From positions 310,001-374,000 of the forward strand of contig PAJP01000023.1 in the NCBI GenBank assembly GCA_002706095.1: a DNA stretch of 64,000 nt. Direction: 5' to 3'. Of the stretch, positions 8,951 through 17,974 are shown one piece after another. The notes beneath the pieces were generated by a model. It had not been told where the DNA came from, did no database searches, and saw only the letters and a list, made by a program, of their open reading frames with translations. The DNA comes from Methylophaga sp. GTDB taxonomy: Bacteria > Pseudomonadota > Gammaproteobacteria > Nitrosococcales > Methylophagaceae. Positions within the stretch are counted from its first letter, which is position 1; every line of letters starts with the position of its first letter. A program made the position numbers and the translations under genes.

Positions 8951-9730
8951 CTAGATCTCATCGACGGCTTCCATACACTCAGGTAATGTCTGACCACCAT
9001 CAACCACGATCTGCTGTCCAGTGATATAAGCCGCTTCATCAGCAGCAAAGAATAAAGCCGCATTGGCAATATCTTCGACGGCACCCAAGCGTTTTAACGG
9101 TATCGCAGCCGCCATACTATTGAGATATTCTTCACCTAAATCAGCTAAGCCCTCAGTGTAAATATTACCGGGCATTACGGCATTAATGGTGGTGTTATAA
9201 CGAGCCAGTTCCATCGCGGCTGTTTTCATAAAACCTAACTGACCAGCCTTAGTTGCTCCGTAGTGCGACCAGCCAGGATAGCCTGTGATTGGGCCAGTGA
9301 TAGAAGAGGTCACCACAACGCGACCTTTGCCTTGTTTCTCAAATTGAGGGATACAGGCTTTGACACAGAGAAAAGTACTCTTAAGATTGGCTGACATAAT
9401 GTCATCCCAGTCTTCAGGCGTTAAATCGATGATTTTTTTCTGTGGGAACGTACCGGCATTGGCACAGAGAATATCGACACTACCAAACGTGTCTTCCGTG
9501 TATTTCACTAAAGCCTGAACTTGCTCCCAACTGGATACGTCGCATAAATAGTAATCTGCAGTACCACCGTGGGTATTGATTTCATCAACAGTCTGCTTAG
9601 CCGCCTCTTCTCCACGAGCGGCAATCATCACTTTGGCCCCTTGTTTCGCAAATACACTGGCAATGCCTTTTCCAATGCCTTTTGAGCCGCCTGTAACGAT
9701 GACAGATTTATTTTTAATAGAAGTGAGCAT
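8951..9730 (-). CDS. Short-chain dehydrogenase/reductase (FabG-like SDR)
   Basis: Classical SDR of 259 residues using NAD(P)H. It shows the cofactor motif TGGSKGIG (about 13-20), the CDVSS acidic-pocket region, NAG (about 90-92), the catalytic Ser in TSSITG (near 142-147) and the YGATK active-site motif (near 158-162), plus the C-terminal ITGQQIVVDGG. Although similar to FabG, it stands outside any fatty-acid cluster. It is divergent from a kinase/PLP-lyase fusion, so a catabolic role, oxidising an alcohol or reducing an aldehyde from amino-alcohol breakdown, is more likely. That substrate link is inference from neighbours. Confidence 0.9.
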   Translation of the reverse strand: MLTSIKNKSVIVTGGSKGIGKGIASVFAKQGAKVMIAARGEEAAKQTVDEINTHGGTADYYLCDVSSWEQVQALVKYTEDTFGSVDILCANAGTFPQKKIIDLTPEDWDDIMSANLKSTFLCVKACIPQFEKQGKGRVVVTSSITGPITGYPGWSHYGATKAGQLGFMKTAAMELARYNTTINAVMPGNIYTEGLADLGEEYLNSMAAAIPLKRLGAVEDIANAALFFAADEAAYITGQQIVVDGGQTLPECMEAVDEI

Positions 9731-9791
9731 GCGCGATTCTCCCGAGAGTTAGTGAATAATGGTGTGACTGTATTTTTAACATAAATCTGTT

Positions 9792-9818
9792 ACTTTGCAA
9801 CAAAAATATTGCAAGTCA
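9792..9818. promoter_or_regulatory. Near-palindrome in the divergent SDR/fusion promoter region
   Basis: ACTTTGCAA is followed about eight bases later by TTGCAAGT, giving an inverted repeat with one extra T in the left arm. Each arm also contains the self-complementary TTGCAA. It lies between the divergent SDR gene and the kinase/lyase fusion, and is a candidate operator for the DeoR-type regulator encoded just downstream. No direct evidence exists. Confidence 0.4.
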
Positions 9819-9872
9819 GTAAAAATGAAGTTATAAATGTGGCTAATTTACACAGTTACAGAGGTTATCTTT

Positions 9873-12191
9873 ATGGCGGGTTTATATAATTCCCAGTTTG
9901 TTCAACGCCTAACACGCGGTGTGAAAGGCTTGCTTCCAATGTGGGATGTCTCAGAAAAGGCCAACATTTCCTTACTGACTGTGTCTGAAAACGCCACATT
10001 TCTGATTCAAGATGAGGCACGAAATCAGCGTTTCATTATTCGCGTTCACAGACCAAATTATCATTCTAAAAAAGAGATCCTGTCTGAACTGATGTGGATT
10101 CAATCACTACGTCAACAGCAAGTCTTGAATACACCCGAGCCATTAACAATGTCAGATGGAAGTTTAGTGGCAGAATTTGATGATGAGGGGACAGCTAGAT
10201 ACGTGGTGGCCTTTGAGTTTCTTCCTGGAGAGCAGCCAAATGAGGATGAATCTTTAGTCGCAGGCTTTGAATTACTCGGTGCCACCTCAGCAAAACTTCA
10301 TCAACATGCGAAAAACTGGACACTGCCGGATGGCTTTGAACGTAAAAAATGGAATTTTGAGAGTGCCTTTGGACCTGAGCCTTTATGGGGGGATTGGCGA
10401 GAAGCGCTTGGCTTGGATGAACAGGGGAAAGTGGTACTTGAGCAATTATGTCAGCTACTCGAGTCACAGTTAGAGGCCTATGGTGAGGGAGCAGACCGCT
10501 TCGGCTTAGTTCATGCAGATCTGCGTTTAGCGAATTTATTAGCAGACGGCCATGATCTTGGTGTGATCGATTTTGATGATTGTGGTTTTAGCTGGTTTAT
10601 GTATGACTTTGCTTCAGCCGTCTCGTTTCTTGAGTTGTCGCCATTGTTGCCGGAATTAGAACGAGCCTGGGTTCGAGGCTATAAATCCATCTCACCGCTA
10701 TCTGCAGAAGATGAAGCGATGATATCCACATTTGTGATGTTCCGTCGACTATTGCTCACTGCCTGGGTGGCAATTCACCCTGAAACAGAAACAGCAGCAG
10801 AAGCCGGGTTTGATCAGTACACGCAAGGCACTATTGAGTTAGCAAAGCGATATCTTGCCGAAAATGAACAGCAAGACACATCACCGCTAAGTGAAAAACG
10901 TATTCTCGATATGAACGCTTTTGAGGCTAAATCGGGTCAGCACAAGGAGAACGTCACACGGCGTCTTGATAATCTTGGTGCTGCTTCGGTTTTGTTTTAC
11001 CAAGAGCCTATTGAAATGGTGTCTGCACAAGGTGCCTGGATGCAAGCCGCTGATGGTAAACGTTATCTGGATTTTTATAATAATGTGCCTTGTCTTGGTC
11101 ATTGTCACCCAAGTGTCGTTGCTGCGGTGTCAAAACAAATTGCGACATTGAATGTACATACACGCTATTTGGTCAGTGTGGTGGATGACTATCTGGAGTC
11201 ACTGAAAGCGACGCTACCAGAGTCAGTATCTAATGTCGTGATGACCTGCTCGGGTAGTGAAGCCAATGATTTAGCGATGCGTTTGGCTGAGCAGGCTTCA
11301 GGCGGAACAGGCTTTATTGTGACGGAAGATGCCTACCATGGTAATACCAGTCTGGTGACAACCGTCTCACCCTCCATTATTAAGCAAGGGAGTTTGCCCG
11401 ATAATGTGGTAGCTATTCCGGCACCATCATCGTCTGTGTACGAAGGAGACATAGCTGCCGGTTTTGCTGCAAAAGTCGCGGAGGCAATTGAAACCTTACA
11501 ACAGCGTGGTATCAGAGTGGCGGCACTGTTGGTAGATACCATTTTTTCTTCAGATGGTATTTTTTCCGAACCTCGTGGCTTTTTGAAACAAGCTGTTGAG
11601 GTTGTCCGCAACGCTGGCGGCGTTTTTATCGCTGATGAAGTTCAACCTGGGTTTGCCCGCATGGGCGATACTTTCTGGGGTTTTGACTTCCATGGACTGA
11701 CGCCTGATATTGTGACAATGGGAAAACCGATGGGAAATGGTTTCCCCATGGCTGCTGTTGCAACACGACCAGATTATCTGGAATCCTTTTGTGCTGATGT
11801 GGGGTACTTCAATACCTTTGGGGGTAATCCTGTCGCTGCGGCAGCTGGTCAGGCGGTTCTGAATACAATTCAACAGGACAATCTGCAGGAAAATGCACGC
11901 AAGATGGGTGCTTATCTCAAGCAGCAACTTCAGTTTATGGCAAAACAGTCGTCTTTCATTGCTGATGTACGTGGTCAGGGCTTATTTTTGGGGATTGATA
12001 TTGGTGAAAGAGATAATAAACATATCCCAGATCCAGGCAAGACCCGACAAATTATTAATGGCTTAAAATATGCCGGCGTATTGATTGGTGCAGCAGGCAA
12101 GTATGGAGCGACCTTGAAGCTTCGTCCTGTGCTGACATTGACACGTTATGAAGCTGATTTCTTTTTAGATGCTTTATCTAAGCACGTGTAA
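9873..12191 (+). CDS. Fused aminoglycoside-phosphotransferase-like kinase and class-III PLP enzyme (probable amino-alcohol kinase/phospho-lyase)
   Basis: Bifunctional protein of 772 residues; the start at 9873 is chosen because GAGG lies nine bases upstream. Residues about 1-330 form an APH/choline-kinase-type domain with the catalytic loop HADLRLANLL (His214 onward) and metal-binding DFDD. Residues about 350-772 form a class-III aminotransferase fold with ADEVQPGFARMG and the PLP lysine in MGKPMGNGFP (Lys618). That last motif resembles eukaryotic ethanolamine-phosphate and phosphohydroxylysine phospho-lyases (GKPMGNGHP) rather than ordinary transaminases. A plausible pathway is ATP phosphorylation of an amino alcohol, then elimination of phosphate and ammonia to an aldehyde. 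Ethanolamine, aminopropanol and hydroxylysine are all possible substrates. The flanking SDR and DeoR regulator fit a catabolic island. Confidence 0.85.
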   Translation: MAGLYNSQFVQRLTRGVKGLLPMWDVSEKANISLLTVSENATFLIQDEARNQRFIIRVHRPNYHSKKEILSELMWIQSLRQQQVLNTPEPLTMSDGSLVAEFDDEGTARYVVAFEFLPGEQPNEDESLVAGFELLGATSAKLHQHAKNWTLPDGFERKKWNFESAFGPEPLWGDWREALGLDEQGKVVLEQLCQLLESQLEAYGEGADRFGLVHADLRLANLLADGHDLGVIDFDDCGFSWFMYDFASAVSFLELSPLLPELERAWVRGYKSISPLSAEDEAMISTFVMFRRLLLTAWVAIHPETETAAEAGFDQYTQGTIELAKRYLAENEQQDTSPLSEKRILDMNAFEAKSGQHKENVTRRLDNLGAASVLFYQEPIEMVSAQGAWMQAADGKRYLDFYNNVPCLGHCHPSVVAAVSKQIATLNVHTRYLVSVVDDYLESLKATLPESVSNVVMTCSGSEANDLAMRLAEQASGGTGFIVTEDAYHGNTSLVTTVSPSIIKQGSLPDNVVAIPAPSSSVYEGDIAAGFAAKVAEAIETLQQRGIRVAALLVDTIFSSDGIFSEPRGFLKQAVEVVRNAGGVFIADEVQPGFARMGDTFWGFDFHGLTPDIVTMGKPMGNGFPMAAVATRPDYLESFCADVGYFNTFGGNPVAAAAGQAVLNTIQQDNLQENARKMGAYLKQQLQFMAKQSSFIADVRGQGLFLGIDIGERDNKHIPDPGKTRQIINGLKYAGVLIGAAGKYGATLKLRPVLTLTRYEADFFLDALSKHV

Positions 12192-12199
12192 GCCATATT

Positions 12200-12238
12200 C
12201 ATCATTGAGGTGGGGTTCAGACTGCCGCCTCAATGATG
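12200..12238. repeat. Perfect inverted repeat between convergent genes
   Basis: CATCATTGAGG (12200-12210) is exactly complementary to CCTCAATGATG (12228-12238), and the RNA stem can extend three more pairs using one G-U pair. The deoR-type stop codon lies in the loop. There is no clear T tract on either strand, so it may be a non-canonical terminator or a 3'-end protecting stem. Confidence 0.55.
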
Positions 12239-12984
12239 TTTACCTTATCAGCCATTAAGGCTTTCTTTAAGGGGCCACTGGGTTGGCGATCAGTGACTAA
12301 ATGATCGATCTCATTCCATCTGGCATAACGCGCCGTGGCCATGCGATCGAATTTACTGTGATCAGCCACCACCATATTGTTGGCACTTTGGCGAATCATC
12401 TGCTTATAAACATCAGCAGCATCGGTAAGCGCATCAGCAGGGCCAGTTGGTGCCAAGCTGCTAGCACCCAGAATGGCCCAGTCCGCCGTGTAATCGGATA
12501 AAAACTGACAGGTTTGTGAACCATGTGTCGCGCCTTCTTCACCATGATAGACACCGGGCGCCATAATCACATTAATCGTCGGGTTAAACGACAAGACGGT
12601 TGCCACACCAAAGGCATGGGTGATGACCGTAATATTGTTCATTTCATAGGCTATGCGCTTGGCGACTTCGACGGTGGTCACCCCCGAACCTATCATCAAG
12701 ACTTTGGCACCTTTCAACATGGGCGCTGCTTTTTTGGCAATGGCGGTGCGTTCGGCCAGATTGGCTTTATGTCGCTCATTTAATACAGGTTCTGCTGCCT
12801 GTCTCAGTAAGGCGCCACCATAAGTACGACTAATTAGGTTTTGTTCGGCTAACTCTTCTAAATCACGACGAATCGTTTCTGTCGTAACTTTCAGGGTTTT
12901 TGCTAATTCACTCACCCGCATAGAAGGATTGATGGTGAGCTCGTCAATGATTGCCTTGTGTCTTGCGATTTTTTTCCGTGACAT
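12217..12984 (-). CDS. DeoR/GlpR-family transcriptional regulator
   Basis: Repressor-type regulator of sugar- or phosphosugar-like catabolic genes, 255 residues. The N-terminal winged helix (about 5-60) contains MRVSELAKTLKVTTETIRRDL and RTYGGALL, the DeoR signature. The C-terminal effector domain has the phosphosugar-isomerase-like fold with GSGVTTVEVAKRI and VVADHSKFDR. It is convergent with the kinase/phospho-lyase fusion and close to the SDR gene, so it is the obvious candidate regulator of this island. The effector may be a phosphorylated intermediate, as for most of the family; that is inference. Confidence 0.92.
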   Translation of the reverse strand: MSRKKIARHKAIIDELTINPSMRVSELAKTLKVTTETIRRDLEELAEQNLISRTYGGALLRQAAEPVLNERHKANLAERTAIAKKAAPMLKGAKVLMIGSGVTTVEVAKRIAYEMNNITVITHAFGVATVLSFNPTINVIMAPGVYHGEEGATHGSQTCQFLSDYTADWAILGASSLAPTGPADALTDAADVYKQMIRQSANNMVVADHSKFDRMATARYARWNEIDHLVTDRQPSGPLKKALMADKVNIIEAAV

Positions 12985-13086
12985 GGTTACAGCCTTATGA
13001 AGAACCTAGAAGTTATCATAAAATTACTGATGGCCAACATCTCTGTTATAAGGTTTTTTATCGAGTGAGTGAATGGAGTGGCCTTT

Positions 13087-14217
13087 CTAGGGTAATTCTT
13101 CTGGAAGAAGTGGCTGCGGTAGATGACTGGATAAGCCGAGTAAAAAGGCTTTCAGATCGGCCAGTTCTTGTTTTGACAGATCTAAGGGTTTTATTAGTGG
13201 CGATAATTGAGCGGTGGGAATATCATCGGTTTTATCATCGAGTTTCGCATTTTGCCACCATCCCATATTGTACATAGCTAGCAGCATATCCAAATCCGTA
13301 ACAAGGCCATTGTGCATATAGGGTGGCGAAGCGATGCCTGTTCGTAATGCAGGTGTTCTAAAGGCACCGACATCTTCTGCCTTTCCCGTCATTTTATAGC
13401 GGCCCTGGAAATTACCGACTTGGTCAAATGATGTACCCAAGTGATGGAATTGATTATCACTGAGTAAGGGGCCATTGTGGCAATGGATACAACGCGCTTT
13501 TGTGCGGAATAAGTGTAGGCCTCTAATTTGCTGGTCGGTCAGTGCCGTTTGCTTACCATCCATAAAGCGATCAAAGTCTGATGGCGATGAGCGAACTGTT
13601 CGCACAAAAGTGGCAATAGCCTGAACGATACGTTCAGGCGTGATGTTTTCGTCACCAAAAGCGGTTTTGAAAAGAGCAGGATAAGATGCGGTCTTCGCCA
13701 GTCGTTTTGCTGCATTTTCAGGATTCGCTGCCATCTCAATCGGGTTGGTCCAACTTGCCAGTGTTTGTTCTTCCAGACTGTTGACTCTGCCATCCCAAAA
13801 CAATTGCTTCAGCAAGCCAGTATCAACGATAGAGGGTGAGTTGATGTCACCTTGAATACGATTATGTCCAATCGCTTTTCTTCTGCCATCAGCCCAGGCT
13901 AAATCTGGATCATGACAAGAGGCGCAAGCAATCTGCTGTGATTGTGATAATCGTCTGTCGAAAAAAAGATGTTTACCGAGCTGTTGCTTTTCCTCAGAAA
14001 AGGGATTGTCGAGTGGAAACTCAATCTGCTGGGGTAAAGGCATGAGTGGTTGTACCTCAACCCCATCATCAAGTTTGGCTTCGGGCCAGTGTGTGACACC
14101 TTGCCTGTATTGCTCGATCAGCGTCATTGTTTCATTTTCTGCAAACGCCGTTGTTGGCATCATTATCATCAGGACTAATACCAGCAGCTGGCTGTTTATA
14201 TAGTTCATCGTCGACAT
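13087..14217 (-). CDS. Di-haem cytochrome c peroxidase / MauG-family protein
   Basis: Periplasmic di-haem enzyme of 376 residues with a cleavable signal peptide (to about residue 26, TAFA/EN). There are two c-type haem sites, CASCH (98-102) and CIHCH (243-247), plus FWDGR and the RTPALR segment characteristic of the CcP/MauG fold. In MYNMG (315-319), Tyr316 aligns by eye with the axial Tyr of MauG, although Met318 nearby could instead act as the CcP-type ligand. The start overlaps the TonB receptor stop by one base (TGATG), so the two are translationally coupled. Members either remove hydrogen peroxide or oxidise protein or peptide substrates. Linkage to a receptor operon suggests a role in metal or metallophore handling. 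Confidence 0.9.
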   Translation of the reverse strand: MSTMNYINSQLLVLVLMIMMPTTAFAENETMTLIEQYRQGVTHWPEAKLDDGVEVQPLMPLPQQIEFPLDNPFSEEKQQLGKHLFFDRRLSQSQQIACASCHDPDLAWADGRRKAIGHNRIQGDINSPSIVDTGLLKQLFWDGRVNSLEEQTLASWTNPIEMAANPENAAKRLAKTASYPALFKTAFGDENITPERIVQAIATFVRTVRSSPSDFDRFMDGKQTALTDQQIRGLHLFRTKARCIHCHNGPLLSDNQFHHLGTSFDQVGNFQGRYKMTGKAEDVGAFRTPALRTGIASPPYMHNGLVTDLDMLLAMYNMGWWQNAKLDDKTDDIPTAQLSPLIKPLDLSKQELADLKAFLLGLSSHLPQPLLPEELP

Positions 14218-16937
14218 CAGTAGCGATACCCAATTTCGAACCAGAACTGACGGCCTAAACCAAATAATTGAGTGCCTGATTCCGTCGTCACCACATTTCG
14301 CTTATCTGAGACGTTAATGATATCGGCGCGAATGTAAGGTGAGGAGGGGCGTGAAAGTAGCGCGTATTCAACACTGATATCCCAGCGCGTGGTTCGTCCT
14401 TGATTTTCTGTTTCATAACTATCCAGGCCGGTATCATCATCTTTACCTAAACTTTTTAAATATTTATAACCGTTGGTAAAGGCCCAGCTATTTTTAACCA
14501 GTAAACGATCATCAAATGCCTGCATGATAATGTCCAGATTAGCTGTCACTGGTGTGGCGAAGTCACCGGCGGGTAATGCTCGGCGAGCGACTTGATTACC
14601 TTCAAATATGACCTGTTCATTCGCATCGACACTAGATAGATAACCGCCACTATCACCATAGCGAGCATCAGTGTCTTTATCCATCCAACTCACGGTTGAA
14701 TTAACTAACCATTTCATACCAGCAAATCGGAAAGGTGAAGAACGCCAGAACAGATCGACTTGTTGTGTATTACTGCTGCCTGAGTTTTCAAACCAACTGA
14801 CTTCGGAAGTAGAATCATAATGGGTTCGAATTTGTTTACGTCCCTGGCGCTCTACGTATTGGAGGCCTGCTTGCCCACTTAATACTTCAGCATAGAGTCC
14901 TACGCTGTATTCATCATCATAAGGTGTATCGAGGTCGCGAAACTCCCACTCTTGTGTTGGATCAATAGTGGTCCAATTGTCACTTGCACTATCGCGTTCA
15001 CGAATGCTCATGCGACTACGTTCTTCTTCTCGTAAGCGATAAGATAAAAAGGACTTACCGTAGTAACGGTTTGCACCAACGGTAATACGTGCTGTTTGCG
15101 TGTTGTTTAAATAGACACCTGCTTGAATTCTTGGTGCTAAATTGACATTGTCTAACCAATCATCATGTTCCACTCGCACACCAGCACGCCAAAAGACATG
15201 CTGGTAGTCACCGTTTAATTCAGTAAATGCAGAAATATCCATATTATCAAAGGCAATTTTCCCCGCCTGGTAAATGACTTCCCGGCTATGAAACTGATCG
15301 CTAGGCGCCCATGAGCCCGGTGAGGTTTGAGGAGGGAGTGGCTGAGTGAAGTCTAAGGTGTATTCATTGAAGGTAAAGTCATTTCCGCGATCTTGCATGT
15401 AACGAGCCCATTTCAGCTCGGTACCATAGCGCCATACATGGGACTCATTCAGTGAGGTGGTAAAGTTAAGTGTTGAACCAATCGTATATTGACGGTTGGC
15501 TAAATCACCATAACCACCAAAAATCCCCGCTTCATAGATACTGGTGTATTTATATTGATCAATGGTGTTGCTTTCAAACTCACGTTGATCGGCATTGGTA
15601 CCTGCATTGAGATTAAGATCCATACGAGTGTCAGCGAATTGTTTCCCAAAATTAACACTCGCATTCAGACCTTGATGTTGTCCTTCAAAGTCTGAACCAA
15701 TGTAGTTAATCAGAAAACTGTCTTCGTAATAATCGCTGTAGGCGACTGAGGCATTGAGATCATAATCACGTTCGAGCAGGTCAAATCTAACCACGCCGTA
15801 ACGTGATTCTTTATCTAGGGTTTTTTCATCGGAAGGTTTAAATATACGTCCTGTGTCAGCAAAGTAATCAAAATCTAATTGCACCAGTTGCTTTTGGGAA
15901 ATATGTGATTCTTTTTCACTATAACCTGCAAAAACACCTATATCACCTATTCGTGTCGCGCCTTGCAGAGCTGTCTCTGATTTACGGAACTTAGGATGAT
16001 AATCTCCGGGCAAGCCAGTTGGTAATTGTCTTGCCCCATCTTCAAAGAACTCACCTTCTTGAGACTCATCAACATGAAATTCCGTCCAGCTGTCTTGGGT
16101 TTTACGGTGTTTGATTTGAAATTCGTCTCGTCCTAAATATGCTTTGGTTTCTGCTTTGACGACGCCACCAACAAATCCTCCCTCACTGGCTGAAGCATTC
16201 ACATCAATGACGGTTAAATTATCCAGAAAAGAAGGATCAACAAATAAACCTTGAGAGTGTCCGGCAACCCGTGTGTAGTTCGATGCACTTTCTTCAAGAG
16301 CAGGATCCAGCCGACTGTCTATGCTCGCCCCATCAAGCATTAGTTTATTTTGATAGGGAGCTGCGCCACGAATCGATAATTCTGCTGGCTTGATATCACC
16401 TTGTTGTAGACTTGAGCTGGCCGTGTTATCGACACGAACCGATGGAATAATACTGAGTGCCTCCGCCAGATCTGACCTCATCGATTGGCGCATTTCGATA
16501 GAGGTGAGGGTTTTTATTTCTGGGTTATGAGGTAATGCTTCAATATTCAGTTGTGGTAAATCTACGCCCGATTGATCCGCACTCTGAATAGGAAGGATGG
16601 TGTAACTTAACTCACCATTTTGGACGTATCTGAGCCCACTGTGTGCCAGTATTTGGTCTAAAGCCTGATAAATGCTGCGAGCCTGCTTAGCACCTGGGCT
16701 TGATTGATCCCTGACTAAATCTGCTGAAAAACTAATCAGTAAACCTGTTTGTTGACCGAGTTGGTTCAGGGCAGTCTCCAAAGACCCAGCAGGTATGGAA
16801 ATTTGCTGTGACTTAGTAATAACGCTAGTGCGCTTTGATGAAGTATCTTCTGCAAAGCTGACGGAGGGAAAGACAATGCTTGTGCTGGATAGCAGGAGAA
16901 TATTGAGTATTGTCGAAGATAAATAAGTTCGATTCAT
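14217..16937 (-). CDS. TonB-dependent receptor with STN signalling domain (FecA-type)
   Basis: Outer-membrane transporter of 906 residues. After a signal peptide (to about residue 29, SFAED), residues about 45-120 form a secretin/TonB short N-terminal (STN) domain, which marks receptors that signal through FecR and FecI. A TonB-box-like stretch (DLPQLNIEAL) and a plug domain follow, then a long beta-barrel ending in an aromatic residue (IGYRY). It lies 60 bases after fecR and overlaps the di-haem peroxidase gene. The ligand cannot be identified; the Fur-box-like site before the operon points to an iron complex, but other metals cannot be excluded. Confidence 0.93.
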   Translation of the reverse strand: MNRTYLSSTILNILLLSSTSIVFPSVSFAEDTSSKRTSVITKSQQISIPAGSLETALNQLGQQTGLLISFSADLVRDQSSPGAKQARSIYQALDQILAHSGLRYVQNGELSYTILPIQSADQSGVDLPQLNIEALPHNPEIKTLTSIEMRQSMRSDLAEALSIIPSVRVDNTASSSLQQGDIKPAELSIRGAAPYQNKLMLDGASIDSRLDPALEESASNYTRVAGHSQGLFVDPSFLDNLTVIDVNASASEGGFVGGVVKAETKAYLGRDEFQIKHRKTQDSWTEFHVDESQEGEFFEDGARQLPTGLPGDYHPKFRKSETALQGATRIGDIGVFAGYSEKESHISQKQLVQLDFDYFADTGRIFKPSDEKTLDKESRYGVVRFDLLERDYDLNASVAYSDYYEDSFLINYIGSDFEGQHQGLNASVNFGKQFADTRMDLNLNAGTNADQREFESNTIDQYKYTSIYEAGIFGGYGDLANRQYTIGSTLNFTTSLNESHVWRYGTELKWARYMQDRGNDFTFNEYTLDFTQPLPPQTSPGSWAPSDQFHSREVIYQAGKIAFDNMDISAFTELNGDYQHVFWRAGVRVEHDDWLDNVNLAPRIQAGVYLNNTQTARITVGANRYYGKSFLSYRLREEERSRMSIRERDSASDNWTTIDPTQEWEFRDLDTPYDDEYSVGLYAEVLSGQAGLQYVERQGRKQIRTHYDSTSEVSWFENSGSSNTQQVDLFWRSSPFRFAGMKWLVNSTVSWMDKDTDARYGDSGGYLSSVDANEQVIFEGNQVARRALPAGDFATPVTANLDIIMQAFDDRLLVKNSWAFTNGYKYLKSLGKDDDTGLDSYETENQGRTTRWDISVEYALLSRPSSPYIRADIINVSDKRNVVTTESGTQLFGLGRQFWFEIGYRY

Positions 16938-16997
16938 AATGGATTCCGTGGTTTGTTCTGTTGTTATTACTCAGGACGAACCAGGGAAAAAATCAGC

Positions 16998-17972
16998 TCA
17001 TTTTTTTTCAGATAAATGAAACCAGATGCCAAAACGTTTTGTGTAATTTAGGTTGAGCGCTCTACTAACAGCATTCATAACTGCTGCTAAATCGTCGGTT
17101 GGGTATGAGCCTGAGACTCTCAAATTAGCAATCTGTGGTTCATAGCGGATAAAGGCATGATGGTATCGACTGAGTTCAGAGACAAAGCTGTTCAAGGGCA
17201 TATCAGATACGATTAACATGCCTGTTTGCCAGGCAAGCGTTTGTGTATTGGCCTTGAACATCGACATTTCTCCTGACGCAGTCAATGTCATTGCCTGGTT
17301 TTCCTGAAGTGTCCATGATGTCAGAGAGTGCTTATCGGTCACGTTTACTTGACCTTCTAATAGTGTGACTTGTATCAGTTCAGGGTGTTGTCTGACGACA
17401 AAGTGGGTGCCTATCGGTGTGATATCTCCAATAGCTGTTGTCACTTTCAGCAGTTGTTGAGGGTGTTGTTCGGCATGGGTGATGATCGCTACTTCACCTT
17501 GCTTGAGTACGAAAGTCATCAATGTATTCGTTTCGTCTATCTCAATGATGGTGTCAGTATTGAGGTGGACTTCAACACCATTTGCCAGTGTCCAGCTACG
17601 GTGTTCACCTACTTTGGTGGCGAGTGTCTTATTTTGTTGATGGGTGACAGGTGAACCGATAAACCATGGGGTTGAGCCAATAACCGCAAGACCAAATAGA
17701 GATTTAAGCAACTGACGGCGAGGTCCGGGAGATGGCTGACTGAGAACGTGTTGGCTGATTGGACGACATTGTGGCGCGTTAATATCATTAAGCATCATGT
17801 CAAAAGCAGCAATCTTCTGCCAGGCTTCATCATGAACCGATGATTGCTGTCGCCATGAACTAATGCGTTGTTGAGTTAAAGTCTGATTATCAGAATTTTG
17901 TAGCTCCAACCACCAATCGGCCGCTTCTTCTGCAATGGTGAGTGGGATTGTACTTTCGTGGAGTGATCGCAT
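16998..17972 (-). CDS. FecR-family anti-sigma/sigma regulator
   Basis: Inner-membrane sensor of 324 residues linking the TonB receptor to its ECF sigma factor. The N-terminal cytoplasmic part (about 1-85) has the FecR N-domain pattern AADWWLELQ and WRQQSSVHDEAW. One hydrophobic span follows (about 92-108, LFGLAVIGSTPWFIG), then the periplasmic FecR domain with HRSWTLANGVEVHLNT and PIGTHFVVRQ. The C-terminal part (NSFVSELSRYHHAFIRYEP, RVSGSYPTDD) is the STN-interacting region. The gene starts two bases after fecI ends. A paralogue with the same organisation lies at 20829-21797. Confidence 0.93.
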   Translation of the reverse strand: MRSLHESTIPLTIAEEAADWWLELQNSDNQTLTQQRISSWRQQSSVHDEAWQKIAAFDMMLNDINAPQCRPISQHVLSQPSPGPRRQLLKSLFGLAVIGSTPWFIGSPVTHQQNKTLATKVGEHRSWTLANGVEVHLNTDTIIEIDETNTLMTFVLKQGEVAIITHAEQHPQQLLKVTTAIGDITPIGTHFVVRQHPELIQVTLLEGQVNVTDKHSLTSWTLQENQAMTLTASGEMSMFKANTQTLAWQTGMLIVSDMPLNSFVSELSRYHHAFIRYEPQIANLRVSGSYPTDDLAAVMNAVSRALNLNYTKRFGIWFHLSEKK

Positions 17973-17974
17973 CG

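Noticed and set aside
8951..9730. fabG of fatty-acid synthesis
   Set aside because: No acpP, fabD or fabF nearby; the neighbours point to a catabolic SDR.
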